A DNA stretch of 64,000 nucleotides from Candidatus Kurthia intestinigallinarum (GCF_003991225.1 NZ_JTFC01000003.1:1-64000); one strand, 5' to 3'. Numbered from the stretch's first letter, positions 46,173-57,870 are shown. The notes: generated from the sequence alone by a model not told the origin. Program-made: numbers and translations.

Positions 46173-46955
46173 TTATCCCTCCTGTTGTTTCATCCAATCA
46201 CAGGCATCCGCAACTACTTGACGGTTTGCTGCAACCGGAAAATAATGTGTATACTGCTCTTTATACCATGTTTCATATGATTTATGAGCTACTTTTAATG
46301 CCGCTTCTAATCGCTTCGCATGTACAATCGGTACATTATCGTCTTGTGCTCCGTGAATGATTAATACTGGACAGCTAATCTCATTGACACGAAAAAGCGG
46401 TGTACGCGCATGATATGCTTCTGGCATCTTCGTTGGTGTACCACCTACAACACGTTTTAGCATACGACGCATATCAACACGTTCCTGATAGGTGAGCGTC
46501 ATATCTGAAACACCACCCCAGGTAACAACTGACGTGATATCGTGTCGTAAAATCGCTGTCCACAGTGCCATGATGCCTCCTCGAGAAAAAGCAAATACAT
46601 GAACGCGTGTCGTTGAAAATTGCTTTAAAACCTCTACACCATGCACGGCATCAAAGCGGTCAACACCGCCAAATTCATCGCGTCCTTCCCCACCTCGATT
46701 TCCTCGGTAATACGGTGCAAATACAACTAACCCCTGTGCAGCAAATTCTGCGATACGCGCAGGACGCACCATACCAACTCCTTGAATGCCACCTCGTAGA
46801 TACAGCATCCCATCATATTGTCCTGCTTGGTTTGGACATGCGAGCATTCCTTTTACACGAATCCCTTCAGACCAATATGTAATTTCCCGCAGTCGAATGT
46901 CAGGATTTGGCGAAGGATAGTCTCTACTGGACTCAATAGTGCCACTTATCCTCAA
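46173..46955 (-). CDS. ytmA: S9-family alpha/beta hydrolase YtmA
   Basis: 260 residues, colinear with B. subtilis YtmA (prolyl-oligopeptidase-like serine hydrolase). The nucleophile is in VFAFSRGGIMALW (FSRGG), the acid in HGAQDDNVP and the His in QYTHYFP. The LYLRGGIQGVGMVRP segment near the N-terminus is family-specific. It probably starts at TTG 46955, inside the end of ytkD (23-base overlap), with AAGGTGAG upstream. The true substrate is unknown. Confidence 0.9.
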   Translation of the reverse strand: MRISGTIESSRDYPSPNPDIRLREITYWSEGIRVKGMLACPNQAGQYDGMLYLRGGIQGVGMVRPARIAEFAAQGLVVFAPYYRGNRGGEGRDEFGGVDRFDAVHGVEVLKQFSTTRVHVFAFSRGGIMALWTAILRHDITSVVTWGGVSDMTLTYQERVDMRRMLKRVVGGTPTKMPEAYHARTPLFRVNEISCPVLIIHGAQDDNVPIVHAKRLEAALKVAHKSYETWYKEQYTHYFPVAANRQVVADACDWMKQQEG

Positions 46956-47406
46956 GTTCGCTCACCTTCTCAAGAATTTTTTTCATGCCCCCATCACGCA
47001 TATGAAAGCTTAATTGCTCACAGCCTAATAATTCTTCATCTGTCATTAAAACAGCACCTTCTGTTTCATGCTTTTTATAGTTCGTATCTAAGGACGTTAC
47101 ATTGGCAATATATACGGCTTTACCAAATGGTGCTTTCTGTTGTACTACATACGTCGCAAGCCACATCACATCGTTAATATGTGCTCCTGTTTCTTCATAT
47201 ACTTCGCGTATAGCCGCTTCAATTAATGTCTCCCCTGCTTCTTGCTTACCTCCTGGAAATTCATAACCTCGTTGTGGATGCTTTGTTAATAACCAGCGTC
47301 CTTCAAATTTCGCTAGTACAAGTACATGTGTTGGATCAAATGAAAATGCGTCTTTTTTGAATGATAGGTCTACGCCATGACCATTTAAATCGGTATAGGA
47401 AAACAT
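46933..47406 (-). CDS. ytkD: NUDIX hydrolase YtkD
   Basis: 157 residues. The Nudix box begins at GGKQEAGETLIEA and ends REVYEETG, matching Gx5Ex7REVxEExG. B. subtilis YtkD degrades 8-oxo-dGTP and other NTPs and has RNA pyrophosphohydrolase-like activity. The ATG is 9 bases behind GAAGGAG. First gene of ytkD-ytmA-hypothetical. Confidence 0.92.
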   Translation of the reverse strand: MFSYTDLNGHGVDLSFKKDAFSFDPTHVLVLAKFEGRWLLTKHPQRGYEFPGGKQEAGETLIEAAIREVYEETGAHINDVMWLATYVVQQKAPFGKAVYIANVTSLDTNYKKHETEGAVLMTDEELLGCEQLSFHMRDGGMKKILEKVSELEDKWHY

Positions 47407-47452
47407 CTATTACCACTCCTTCATACTGTCAGTGTATCAATACTTCGCAAAT

Positions 47453-47496
47453 AAAAAAACGGGTAAATGCCCTATTTCGCATTTACCCGTTTTTTT
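47453..47496 (-). terminator. Terminator after yjfB
   Basis: AACGGGTAAATGC / GCATTTACCCGTT with T-runs of seven on both sides. Confidence 0.9.
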
Positions 47497-47507
47497 ATAC
47501 ATTTAGC

Positions 47508-47693
47508 TTAGATTGACACATCAAAATTTTGACCAACATTTGGGTCAAGTGATGGTGTAGCAATTTGTGGCATTTGTTCGACCATTTGCGCAACAGCTGA
47601 CGTTTCCATATTCATTGCCTTTTGCATAACACTCATTTGTACGGTTTGTTGGAGCTCCATTAACTGCATCGACATAATTGAACTTACATCCAT
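47508..47693 (-). CDS. yjfB: YjfB family putative motility protein
   Basis: 61 residues, [20 protein letters not shown] then [14 protein letters not shown], the Met/Gln-rich amphipathic pattern of the YjfB family (PF14070). The family is annotated as putative motility protein; the mechanism is unknown. The start is ATG 47693 with GGGAGGGAGAAAC directly upstream. The longer frame reaching 47789 has no ribosome site. Divergent from yidD. Confidence 0.85.
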   Translation of the reverse strand: MDVSSIMSMQLMELQQTVQMSVMQKAMNMETSAVAQMVEQMPQIATPSLDPNVGQNFDVSI

Positions 47694-47811
47694 GTTTCTC
47701 CCTCCCTTCACTCTTATGTTATATCGGCTTTTTAAAGCAATCGTACACAATGCTTTTTTAAAGGCTTTTCGGTATACTAACATGGACAACTATTTAGAAA
47801 GAAGAATGACG

Positions 47812-48045
47812 ATGAAAAAACTACTTGTTGCGATCTTTCGCTTATACCAGAAAATCATTTCTCCCCTCTTCCCACCAAGCTGTCGCTTCCATCCAACCTG
47901 TTCAAATTATGGCATTGAAGCTGTCTCTCGTTTTGGTGCGATAAAAGGTGGTTACTTAACAATGAAACGAATTTTACGCTGTCAGCCATTATGTAAAGGT
48001 GGCTATGACCCCGTACCACTTGAATGGCCATCGAAAAAGAAATAA
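47812..48045 (+). CDS. yidD: Membrane protein insertion efficiency factor YidD
   Basis: 77 residues. The conserved core is [16 protein letters not shown] and the [20 protein letters not shown] block (UPF0161). A small amphipathic protein that assists YidC/Oxa1-type insertion. ATG 47812 or 47806 could be used; AGAAAGAAGA is a weak ribosome site. Its stop codon is embedded in the terminator hairpin. Confidence 0.93.
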   Translation: MKKLLVAIFRLYQKIISPLFPPSCRFHPTCSNYGIEAVSRFGAIKGGYLTMKRILRCQPLCKGGYDPVPLEWPSKKK

Positions 48046-48060
48046 TTTCGATGGTTTTTT
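48028..48060 (+). terminator. Terminator of yidD
   Basis: CCATCGAAA / TTTCGATGG then TTTTTTCTTTTT; the stem includes the last codons of yidD. Confidence 0.8.
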
Positions 48061-48069
48061 CTTTTTCTC

Positions 48070-48135
48070 TTGTCAAATCGTAATCAATACGATATAGTTA
48101 TTTTTGTTATTACATTCAAATCGTAATTATTACTA
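48070..48135 (+). promoter_or_regulatory. znuA promoter with two Zur-box-like operators
   Basis: TTGTCA (48070-48075), 17 bp, TATAGT (48093-48098). The spacer holds TCGTAATCAATACGA (48078-48092), and a second box TCGTAATTATTACTA lies at 48121-48135. Each differs from the Zur core TCGTAATNATTACGA at one position; the box starts are 43 bp apart. Confidence 0.85.
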
Positions 48136-48171
48136 TTTAAAAATTCAAACTATATAGGTCGGGGTGACAAT

Positions 48172-49122
48172 ATGAAAAAAACACTTTCATTTATCGTTTT
48201 AGCACTAACTGCTATCCTTTTAGCAGCTTGTGGCAATGACGATTCTAAATCTACAAATTCATCGGATAAAGTTTCGATTTATACAACCGTCTATCCACTA
48301 CAATATTTCGCAGAGCAAATCGGTGGTAAACATGTTGAGGTATCATCTATTTATCCACCAGGAACGAATGAACATACATTTGAACCAACACAGCAAGACA
48401 TGATGAAATTAGCAGATAGCGATTTATTTTTCTATATCGGCTTAGGTCTTGAAGGCTTTGTCGACAATGCGAAAAAAACATTAGCTAATGAAAATGTATC
48501 AATGATTGAAACAACACATGGTATTGATGAAGAGAAGCTACATGCTAGTACTGCAACACATGAACATGAACATGAAGAGGATGATCATCATCACGGCGAT
48601 GTCGATCCCCATGTTTGGCTATCACCTGTTATTAGCCAAGATTTAGCATTATCAATCAAAAATGAACTTGTAAAAAAAGATACAAAGCATAAAGCAGATT
48701 ACGAAAAAAATTATGATGCACTTGTTAAAAAACTACAACAATTAGATAATGATTATAAAACAATGGCAAAAGATGCAGAGACAAAAGAGTTTTACGTATC
48801 ACATGCTGCATTTGGTTATATTGCTGGCACATATGGCTTAAAACAAGTATCTGTTGCTGGTTTGAACTCACAAGATGAACCATCACAAAAAGAATTAACA
48901 CAAATTGTCGCACAAGCGAAAAAAGATAATATTCAGTACATTTTATTTGAGCAAAATGTTTCGTCAAAATTAGCAGCTGTTATTCAAAATGATATTGGTG
49001 CTAAAGATTTGACCGCACATAATTTAAGTGTTTTAACAAAAGAAGACATTGCAGTGAAACGCGATTACTTCTCTATTATGGAAGATAATTTAGAAACATT
49101 TAAAACAGCCTTATCAAAATAA
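48172..49122 (+). CDS. znuA: Zinc ABC transporter substrate-binding lipoprotein
   Basis: 316 residues. Lipoprotein signal (ILLAAC, lipid-modified Cys near residue 20). Cluster A-1 metal-binding protein with the His-rich loop HEHEHEEDDHHHGD, followed by DPHVWLSP carrying a metal His, and the later FYVSHAAFGY. It delivers Zn(II) to a membrane permease. No permease or ATPase gene is adjacent, so the partner must lie elsewhere. Two Zur-box-like sites support zinc repression. Confidence 0.93.
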   Translation: MKKTLSFIVLALTAILLAACGNDDSKSTNSSDKVSIYTTVYPLQYFAEQIGGKHVEVSSIYPPGTNEHTFEPTQQDMMKLADSDLFFYIGLGLEGFVDNAKKTLANENVSMIETTHGIDEEKLHASTATHEHEHEEDDHHHGDVDPHVWLSPVISQDLALSIKNELVKKDTKHKADYEKNYDALVKKLQQLDNDYKTMAKDAETKEFYVSHAAFGYIAGTYGLKQVSVAGLNSQDEPSQKELTQIVAQAKKDNIQYILFEQNVSSKLAAVIQNDIGAKDLTAHNLSVLTKEDIAVKRDYFSIMEDNLETFKTALSK

Positions 49123-49128
49123 TGAACC

Positions 49129-49164
49129 AGAGAGCATACGAAAGTATAGGCTCTCTTTTCTTTT
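49129..49164 (+). terminator. Terminator after znuA
   Basis: AGAGAGC / GCTCTCT with an inner ATAC-gaaa-GTAT stem, then TTTTCTTTT. Confidence 0.8.
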
Positions 49165-49167
49165 GAC

Positions 49168-49196
49168 TTGAATTTATAAACGCTATCCTTTACAAT
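49168..49196 (+). promoter_or_regulatory. glpD promoter
   Basis: TTGAAT (49168-49173), 17-bp spacer, TACAAT (49191-49196). Confidence 0.75.
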
Positions 49197-49209
49197 GAAG
49201 GCAAGTTAA

Positions 49210-49283
49210 GATTAGGTTTGAGCGATTGAGAGACCATTAAAAACATATGCATTTTTGCATGTGCTTTTAATGGTCTCTTTTTT
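49210..49283 (+). promoter_or_regulatory. GlpP-type antitermination leader of glpD
   Basis: GATTAGGTTT (49210-49219) is followed by a terminator: AGAGACCATTAAAA / TTTTAATGGTCTCT with an inner stem and T-run. The GATTAGGTTT block recurs before glpF. By analogy with B. subtilis glpD, GlpP with glycerol 3-phosphate would prevent termination. Confidence 0.8.
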
Positions 49284-49308
49284 CGTATCTAAAAGGAGGA
49301 AATACGTT

Positions 49309-50952
49309 ATGAGTACAGCTTCATCATTACAACGTTATGCAACAATTGAGGAATTACAAAACAAAGAATATGATTTGCTCGTGATTGGTGGCGGAATTAC
49401 AGGATGCGGGATTGCATTAGATGCGATTTCACGTGGTTTATCTGTTGCGCTAGTAGAAATGCAGGATTTCGCTGCAGGTACATCAAGCCGTTCAACAAAA
49501 TTAGTACATGGCGGTCTTCGCTACTTAAAACAATTTGAATTTAAAGAAGTAGCAGAATTAGGAAAAGAACGTGCTGTTGTTTATGAAAATGGCCCACATG
49601 TAACGACTCCTGTTTGGATGCTTTTACCATTCCATAAAGGCGGGACATTCGGTAAATTATCAACAAATGTCGGCTTACGCACGTATGATTTCCTAGCGGG
49701 CGTTAAACGCTCAGAACGTCGTTCAATGTTGTCTGCAGCTGAAACACAAGCGAAGGAGCCATTAGTGAAAACAGAAGATCTTCGCGGTGGCGGTGTCTAT
49801 GTTGAATACCGTACGGATGATGCCCGCTTAACAATCGAAGTAGCGAAAGCAGCCATTCAAAGAGGAGCTGTGCTAAACAACTATACAAAAGCCGTGAACT
49901 TCACATACAATGATGCAAAACGTATTACAGGTATTATTGCAGAAGATTTAATTGGCAATAAACGCTTTACAATTCGTGCAAAAAAAGTCGTTAATGCCGC
50001 AGGACCTTGGGTTGATGATGTACGCTCAATTGAAGGAAAACAAGCTGGTAAACATTTAATTTTATCAAAAGGTGTGCATATTGTTTTTGACGAATCAAAA
50101 TTCCCGCTTCACCAAGCTGTGTATTTTGATACACCAGATGGCCGTATGGTGTTTGCGATTCCGCGTAATGGGAAAACGTATGTAGGGACGACTGATACAT
50201 TTTATGAAGGTGACCCACGTGATATGGATATTAAGCAAGAGGACCGCGACTATATTATGAAAGCCATTCACTATATGTTCCCTACTGTTCAAGTAACAGA
50301 TGCAGATATTGAATCAAGCTGGGCTGGTGTGCGCCCACTAATCCATGAAGACGGTAAAAATCCTTCTGAAATTTCACGTAAAGATGAAGTATGGGAATCA
50401 AAATCAGGTCTTGTGACAATTGCTGGTGGTAAATTAACAGGTTATCGTAAAATGGCTGAAACAGTATTAAATACGATTGCGAAAGAATTAAAAGCAGAGT
50501 TTGGTATCGATTCTAAGCCATGTTCTACAAAACATATTCACGTATCAGGTGGCGATATTGGGGGCTCTCAAAATTTAGAAGCCTTCGTCGCACGTCGTAC
50601 GGAAAAAGGTATGGAGCTTGGCTTATCAGCAGCAGAAGCAAGTCATCTTGCCCATCATTATGGTGCAAATGTTGATATGGTGTTTAGCTATGCACAAAAA
50701 CGTCATGAAACCATCCCACAAGGCTTATATGCACAACTTTTATATGGCATTCATCACGAAATGGTCGTGCACCCAAATGATTTTCTGATTCGTCGAACAG
50801 CGAATATGTTCTTTAATATCGCAGACGTCAAAGCTCATAAGGACGCGATTTTAGACGAAATGACCTCTTTATTGAACTGGTCTGTTGAACAACGCGAATG
50901 TTTCACAGCTGATTTAACAAAAGAAATTACTCGCGCCACTACTGCGTTATAA
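49309..50952 (+). CDS. glpD: Aerobic glycerol-3-phosphate dehydrogenase
   Basis: Membrane-associated flavoenzyme oxidising glycerol 3-phosphate to DHAP and passing electrons to menaquinone. 547 residues. FAD motif [18 protein letters not shown], then [20 protein letters not shown], typical of GlpD. The start is ATG 49309, 9 bases behind AAGGAGG; the frame also runs upstream through the leader. First gene of the glycerol cluster. Confidence 0.97.
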   Translation: MSTASSLQRYATIEELQNKEYDLLVIGGGITGCGIALDAISRGLSVALVEMQDFAAGTSSRSTKLVHGGLRYLKQFEFKEVAELGKERAVVYENGPHVTTPVWMLLPFHKGGTFGKLSTNVGLRTYDFLAGVKRSERRSMLSAAETQAKEPLVKTEDLRGGGVYVEYRTDDARLTIEVAKAAIQRGAVLNNYTKAVNFTYNDAKRITGIIAEDLIGNKRFTIRAKKVVNAAGPWVDDVRSIEGKQAGKHLILSKGVHIVFDESKFPLHQAVYFDTPDGRMVFAIPRNGKTYVGTTDTFYEGDPRDMDIKQEDRDYIMKAIHYMFPTVQVTDADIESSWAGVRPLIHEDGKNPSEISRKDEVWESKSGLVTIAGGKLTGYRKMAETVLNTIAKELKAEFGIDSKPCSTKHIHVSGGDIGGSQNLEAFVARRTEKGMELGLSAAEASHLAHHYGANVDMVFSYAQKRHETIPQGLYAQLLYGIHHEMVVHPNDFLIRRTANMFFNIADVKAHKDAILDEMTSLLNWSVEQRECFTADLTKEITRATTAL

Positions 50953-50970
50953 TAAAACTAGTAGCTAATG

Positions 50971-51004
50971 AGAGAATCACGTCATTGCGTGGTTCTCTTT
51001 TTTA
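50971..51004 (+). terminator. Terminator after glpD
   Basis: AGAGAATCACG / CGTGGTTCTC stem with a G-U pair and six T. Confidence 0.8.
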
Positions 51005-51027
51005 CTAGATAGAAAAGAGGGTTTCCT

Positions 51028-51585
51028 ATGCACTTTAATAACCAACAAATTATACCGGCAGCACGAACAGTCAAACAATTTGATCAAGTCCTTAAAAGTC
51101 CATTTGAATACATTGTGCTACTTGAAGTTCATATTAGTCATTTATTGTCGCTCAAACGAGAAGCAGAACGACATCATAAAAAATTAATTATTCATGCTGA
51201 TTTAATTCATGGTTTAAAAACGGATAATTTTGCGGCCGATTTTTTATGTAATGATATACGCCCTGCTGGCATTATCTCAACGCGTTCAAATATGCTAATC
51301 AAAGCAAAAGCACGCGGCATTATCGCTATCCAACGCGTATTTTTAATTGATACCATTGCACTTGAAAAAAGCTATTCCATGATAGATACAGCGAAGCCCG
51401 ATTATATCGAACTGCTTCCTGGCATTATTCCATCGATGATTTCTGAAATTCATCAGCATACAAAAATCCCAGTTATTACGGGTGGATTAATCCGTGAAAA
51501 AGCAAATGTAGAGGAAGCGCTTACAGCTGGAGCTGTTGCTGTAACAACATCCAACAAGGAATTATGGCAAACTTTCGTAAAATAG
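51028..51585 (+). CDS. glpP: Glycerol-3-phosphate responsive antiterminator GlpP
   Basis: 185-residue TIM-barrel-like RNA-binding regulator. Conserved segments KLIIHADLIHGLKTDNFAAD, IISTRSNMLIKAKARG and the phosphate-binding ITGGLIREKANVEEAL are present. It binds leader RNA with glycerol 3-phosphate and allows read-through of the terminators before glpD and glpF. It lies between its two likely targets. ATG follows AAGAGGG. Confidence 0.95.
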   Translation: MHFNNQQIIPAARTVKQFDQVLKSPFEYIVLLEVHISHLLSLKREAERHHKKLIIHADLIHGLKTDNFAADFLCNDIRPAGIISTRSNMLIKAKARGIIAIQRVFLIDTIALEKSYSMIDTAKPDYIELLPGIIPSMISEIHQHTKIPVITGGLIREKANVEEALTAGAVAVTTSNKELWQTFVK

Positions 51586-51614
51586 TTGACTGTGTACCAT
51601 TTTTTCTCTAAAAT
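51586..51614 (+). promoter_or_regulatory. glpF-glpK promoter
   Basis: TTGACT (51586-51591), 17-bp spacer, TAAAAT (51609-51614), starting on the base after the glpP stop codon. Confidence 0.75.
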
Positions 51615-51636
51615 GTAATTAAGTTCATAAGTACGT

Positions 51637-51707
51637 GATTAGGTTTAGGAGTTCACATGTAGATAGCCGTGCACATTTGCGGTCTGTTTAATGTGAACTC
51701 CTTTTTC
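51637..51707 (+). promoter_or_regulatory. GlpP-type antitermination leader of glpF
   Basis: GATTAGGTTT (51637-51646), then AGGAGTTCACAT (51647-51658) / ATGTGAACTCCT (51691-51702) with a T-run. Same layout as the glpD leader although the stems are unrelated in sequence. Confidence 0.8.
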
Positions 51708-51739
51708 TATTTCATGGCGATTACAAAGGGGGAACTTTT

Positions 51740-54062
<2,323 letters not shown>

Positions 54063-54071
54063 TTCATCTAA

Positions 54072-54097
54072 GGGTGGCCATGTGCCGCTCTTTTTTT
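54072..54097 (+). terminator. Terminator after glpK
   Basis: GGGTGGC-catgt-GCCGCTC (two G-U pairs) followed by seven T. Confidence 0.75.
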
Positions 54098-55169
54098 ATG
54101 CGCGAAACCATAGAGCAATTTGAAAATAAAGTGCATCGCGGAATACAGTTGGATCGAGTCCCGTTTGCTCTTTAATTTTTTCTAAACGGTAACTAAGTGT
54201 ATGCCGATGAATTTGTAAAGCTTCAGCTGTTTTAATCAATTGTAAATCATTTGCTAAAAATACTTCGATTGTTTCAAGAAATTTTTGCGATAACATTCCA
54301 ATAGTATTTTGTGTATAACGAAGCATTTCTTTTGATTGTGGTGCTTTAAATAGTGAATAAATCTCTACATCATCAAACACATTAAAAATAGTTGCAGGAT
54401 CCCCGTATTGTAAAGCAATTGATGCAGTATCTGCCGCATAGCGAAGTTCTTCAATTTGTTCAACTTCTTGCCCAATGCCTATACGAAGCTGAAAATAACG
54501 ACTTAATGTTGGTTGAATTTGACGCAATATATGCATCACTGCTTCCTTGTTGTAGCCCACCATAATACAAACATACACTTCTTTTTCAAGTGCTCCATAA
54601 ACTACATTGTCTGGTAATACATCATCCAAAAAATGAATAAATGTTTGATAAGCTAGTTGCTTCTGAATCGTTGACATTTTAACAACAACATACGGTGCTT
54701 TTTTTTGAATATGTAATTTATCAAAACGCTTTAACAATTGCGCATCTTCTACTTGCCCTGATAAAAGTTGTTCTAACGTTACTTGATGCATTTTTTCATG
54801 CCATGCACTTTGCTCTGTTAAAAAAGCTTGATGTACCATCATCTCTGTGGTCAATTGAACAAGTGTAGCAATTTCTTCTAATTCTTCGACGATACCTGTA
54901 ATACCAACAACACAAACTACCTCTTCATTATAAAAAATAGGGAGGTTAATTCCCTCTTTTGCGTAGGCAAAGCAGTGTTCATTCTCCGCTGTAATACGTA
55001 GTACTTCACCTGTTTGCGCCACATATTTGGCCCCTTCATGAATATGATCAATACGTAGTTTATCTCCTGATGCCAAAATAAATCCATCTGTATGCATCAC
55101 ATTAATATTACGGTGTAAACGATTCATCGTCTGTTCAACAATATGAATCGCTAATTGCTTTGAAATCAT
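54096..55169 (-). CDS. cdaR: CdaR-family transcriptional regulator
   Basis: 357 residues. N-terminal sugar-diacid recognition domain (about 1-130, with NVMHTDGFILASGD), a GGDEF-like middle and a C-terminal PucR-type helix-turn-helix (LIKTAEALQIHRHTLSYRLE). It is divergent from glycerate kinase and a GntP-type permease, so it most likely activates them in response to glycerate or a sugar diacid. ATG with GGAG upstream. Confidence 0.9.
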   Translation of the reverse strand: MISKQLAIHIVEQTMNRLHRNINVMHTDGFILASGDKLRIDHIHEGAKYVAQTGEVLRITAENEHCFAYAKEGINLPIFYNEEVVCVVGITGIVEELEEIATLVQLTTEMMVHQAFLTEQSAWHEKMHQVTLEQLLSGQVEDAQLLKRFDKLHIQKKAPYVVVKMSTIQKQLAYQTFIHFLDDVLPDNVVYGALEKEVYVCIMVGYNKEAVMHILRQIQPTLSRYFQLRIGIGQEVEQIEELRYAADTASIALQYGDPATIFNVFDDVEIYSLFKAPQSKEMLRYTQNTIGMLSQKFLETIEVFLANDLQLIKTAEALQIHRHTLSYRLEKIKEQTGLDPTVFRDALYFQIALWFRA

Positions 55170-55244
55170 GTTATCACTCCACTATGTATAAAATAATAGC
55201 TGTTATATAGCATTAAATTTAGACGCTATGTATAATGTTTTATC

Positions 55245-55280
55245 ACATTAATGTCATTATAATACATGTAAGCGTTTTAA
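55245..55280 (+). promoter_or_regulatory. glxK control region: palindrome, -10 and cre-like site
   Basis: ACATTAATGT palindrome (55245-55254), TATAAT (55258-55263) and TGTAAGCGTTTTAA (55267-55280), which matches the cre consensus except at one position. The cre lies just downstream of the -10, the arrangement expected for repression. The palindrome may be the CdaR operator. Confidence 0.55.
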
Positions 55281-55295
55281 TTAAGGAGGTTAATG

Positions 55296-56417
55296 ATGAA
55301 AATTATTGTGAGTCCGGATTCATTTAAAGGTTCACTTGATGCTGAAACGGTTGCCGAAACCATTTGTTCAACGATTAAACAGGTACATCCAACATTTAAT
55401 GTTACCGCACTACCAGTTGCTGATGGTGGTGAAGGTACACTGGAATCGTTAGTTAAAGCAACAAATGGACACTTCATTCATACAACTGCACAAAATCCAT
55501 TACAGCAAAATATCGAGACCTATTATGGGGTTTTAGGTCTTGAACAACGCTATATGATTGAAATGGCAAAAGTATCTGGTTTACCACTCATCCACCAACA
55601 TGAACGAAATCCTTTATTAACTACCACTTATGGTACGGGTGAATTAATTCGTCATGCGCTCGACCAAGGAGCACGTGACTTCATTATTGGCATTGGGGGT
55701 AGTGCCACAAATGATGGTGGACTCGGCATGCTACGAGCACTTGGTATGAAGTTTTATGATGCCATGCAGCATGAAATTACAGTGCCACGCGATTTACATT
55801 TGCTTTCTAGTATTGATGACCGTGCATTTGATACACGAATTGCCGAATGTCACTTTACGATTGCCTGTGATGTGGACAATCCATTTGTCGGCCCAAATGG
55901 TGCAAGCGCAGTATTTGGGCCACAAAAAGGCGCTACAGAAGAAATGGTCAAACAATTAGATGCCAATTTAACACATTTTGCAGATGTCATTGCTGCAAGT
56001 GGCCGCATCAAACTACATACAGTGGCAGGCGCAGGTGCTGCGGGTGGATTAGGTGGCGCATTCCTTGCTTTCTTCCCTGCTACGTTACAATCTGGCATTG
56101 ATGTCGTACTTGATGCGATTCATTTTGATGACATCATTAGCGATGCCGATATGGTCATTACGGGGGAAGGAAAATCCGACATTCAAACATTGGCAGGTAA
56201 AGCAGCGATGGGGATTTTAAAACGTGCGAAGAAGCATGATGTACGAACAATCTTATTATCTGCCATCATTGAGGACCGGAAAGAATTGGCACAGCATTTT
56301 TCTGAGATATACGCGATTGTAGAAGGGGATGTCACAGCAACGATGTCACTGAATCATCCAGTAGAGCATTTATCAAATAAAGTACGTGAAATTATGGAGA
56401 TTTTTAAGGGGGAATAA
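55296..56417 (+). CDS. glxK: Glycerate kinase (GlxK/GarK family)
   Basis: Phosphorylates D-glycerate, feeding lower glycolysis. 373 residues. N-terminus MKIIVSPDSFKGSLDA, then PVADGGEGTL, GIGGSATNDGGLGML and the Gly-rich GAGAAGGLGGAF of the type 1 glycerate kinase family. The second ATG (55296) is preferred, 6 bases behind AAGGAGG; ATG 55293 is only 3 bases away. Stop is 3 bases before the permease start. Confidence 0.95.
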   Translation: MKIIVSPDSFKGSLDAETVAETICSTIKQVHPTFNVTALPVADGGEGTLESLVKATNGHFIHTTAQNPLQQNIETYYGVLGLEQRYMIEMAKVSGLPLIHQHERNPLLTTTYGTGELIRHALDQGARDFIIGIGGSATNDGGLGMLRALGMKFYDAMQHEITVPRDLHLLSSIDDRAFDTRIAECHFTIACDVDNPFVGPNGASAVFGPQKGATEEMVKQLDANLTHFADVIAASGRIKLHTVAGAGAAGGLGGAFLAFFPATLQSGIDVVLDAIHFDDIISDADMVITGEGKSDIQTLAGKAAMGILKRAKKHDVRTILLSAIIEDRKELAQHFSEIYAIVEGDVTATMSLNHPVEHLSNKVREIMEIFKGE

Positions 56418-56420
56418 CGC

Positions 56421-57764
56421 ATGATTTTTGCGATTATTATTATTGGGGTTTTGTTCATTGTTATTTCATCAGCTAAATTTAAATTACATCCTTTTTTAGG
56501 ATTAATTATTGCCGCTTTACTCGTTGGCATTGCCTCGGGTATGCCATTAGCAGATGTCGTCACAAATATTAATGAAGGCTTTGGCGGCTTGATGACGAGT
56601 ATTGGGATTATTATTGTGGCCGGGACAATTATTGGGACCATTTTAGAACGCTCGGGTGCAGCATATCGTATGGCAGAAGTCGTATTGCGTATTGTCGGAC
56701 CAAAGCATCCACAACTAGCTATGTCACTTATCGGTTATGTTGTATCCATTCCTGTATTTTGCGATTCTGGCTATATTATTTTATCAAGTTTACAAAAATC
56801 TTTAGCGAAGCGTGCAGCTGTACCACTTGCCACAATGGCAGTCGCACTTTCAACTGGCTTGTTTGCAACACATACACTTGTACCGCCAACACCTGGACCG
56901 ATTGCTGCCGCTGGTAATATCGGCGCAACCAATTATTTAGGTACGATTATTGTAATTGGTTTATTAGTAGCCATCCCTGTGACCCTTGTTGGTTATTTAT
57001 GGGCGGTTTATGCAGGAAGAAAAGTAGTTGTTCGAGCGGATAATGAGCCTGCACTTGATTATGAAGAGGTGATTAAATCTTTTGGTAAAATGCCTTCTAC
57101 ATTCAAATCATTTTTACCGATTGTTTTACCGATTGTTTTAATTGCGATTGGTTCAATTGCTACGATGACAATGTCAGCGGATTCATCTCTAACAACGCTA
57201 CTTGTATTTTTTGGTTCTCCTACAATTGCACTCTTATGTGGTGTAGCTGCAGCCTTTTTATTACTACCTGAAATGAACGAAACTACATTAAATGACTGGA
57301 TTGCAGACAGTTTAAAAGATGCTGCACCAATTCTTCTTGTGACAGGGGCTGGTGGCGCATTCGGTACTGTTATTAAAAATACGTCTATCTCTGATACGTT
57401 GCAAAATATGGATTTCAGTTCATTAACGGGCGCATTATTTTTACTCGTGCCATTCTTAATTGCTGCTGCTTTAAAAACGGCACAAGGTTCTTCTACCGCT
57501 TCACTTGTTATTACTTCTTCCCTTGTTGCGCCAATGCTCGTTACAATGGGAATTGAAGGTGCTGTACCACTTGCATTGGTCGTAATGGCTTTAGGTGCTG
57601 GTGCGATGACCGTTTCTCATGTTAATGATAGCTTTTTCTGGGTCGTAACACAGTTTAGCGGTATGGATGTAAAAGATGCGTATAAAACACATACGGTTGC
57701 CACATTACTGCAAGGTCTGACTGCATTAATCATTTCCATGTTATTGTGGCTATTACTCGTTTAA
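56421..57764 (+). CDS. GntP-family organic acid permease
   Basis: 447 residues, about 12 hydrophobic segments. GntP-type motifs include GFGGLMTSIGIIIVAGTIIG, HTLVPPTPGPIAAAGN and LKTAQGSSTASLV. It is expected to be a proton symporter; with glxK in the same operon, D-glycerate is the likeliest substrate, gluconate an alternative. ATG 8 bases after AAGGGGG, which overlaps the glxK end. Confidence 0.92.
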   Translation: MIFAIIIIGVLFIVISSAKFKLHPFLGLIIAALLVGIASGMPLADVVTNINEGFGGLMTSIGIIIVAGTIIGTILERSGAAYRMAEVVLRIVGPKHPQLAMSLIGYVVSIPVFCDSGYIILSSLQKSLAKRAAVPLATMAVALSTGLFATHTLVPPTPGPIAAAGNIGATNYLGTIIVIGLLVAIPVTLVGYLWAVYAGRKVVVRADNEPALDYEEVIKSFGKMPSTFKSFLPIVLPIVLIAIGSIATMTMSADSSLTTLLVFFGSPTIALLCGVAAAFLLLPEMNETTLNDWIADSLKDAAPILLVTGAGGAFGTVIKNTSISDTLQNMDFSSLTGALFLLVPFLIAAALKTAQGSSTASLVITSSLVAPMLVTMGIEGAVPLALVVMALGAGAMTVSHVNDSFFWVVTQFSGMDVKDAYKTHTVATLLQGLTALIISMLLWLLLV

Positions 57765-57777
57765 TTAAAATAAAAAA

Positions 57778-57870
57778 AGAGACTGGGACAAAACACAATA
57801 TTTTTCTTTTTTAGCGTTCACAACGAAAAACCGGAACCGCGCCACAGTGCGGTTCCGGTTTTTATTATGC
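57778..57870 (+). repeat. Dispersed intergenic element, copy 3
   Basis: Head AGAGACTGGGACAAAACA, hairpin AAACCGGAACCGC-gccacagt-GCGGTTCCGGTTT (57829-57861) and tail TTTTTATTATGC. The hairpin also serves as the terminator of the glycerate operon. Confidence 0.6.
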
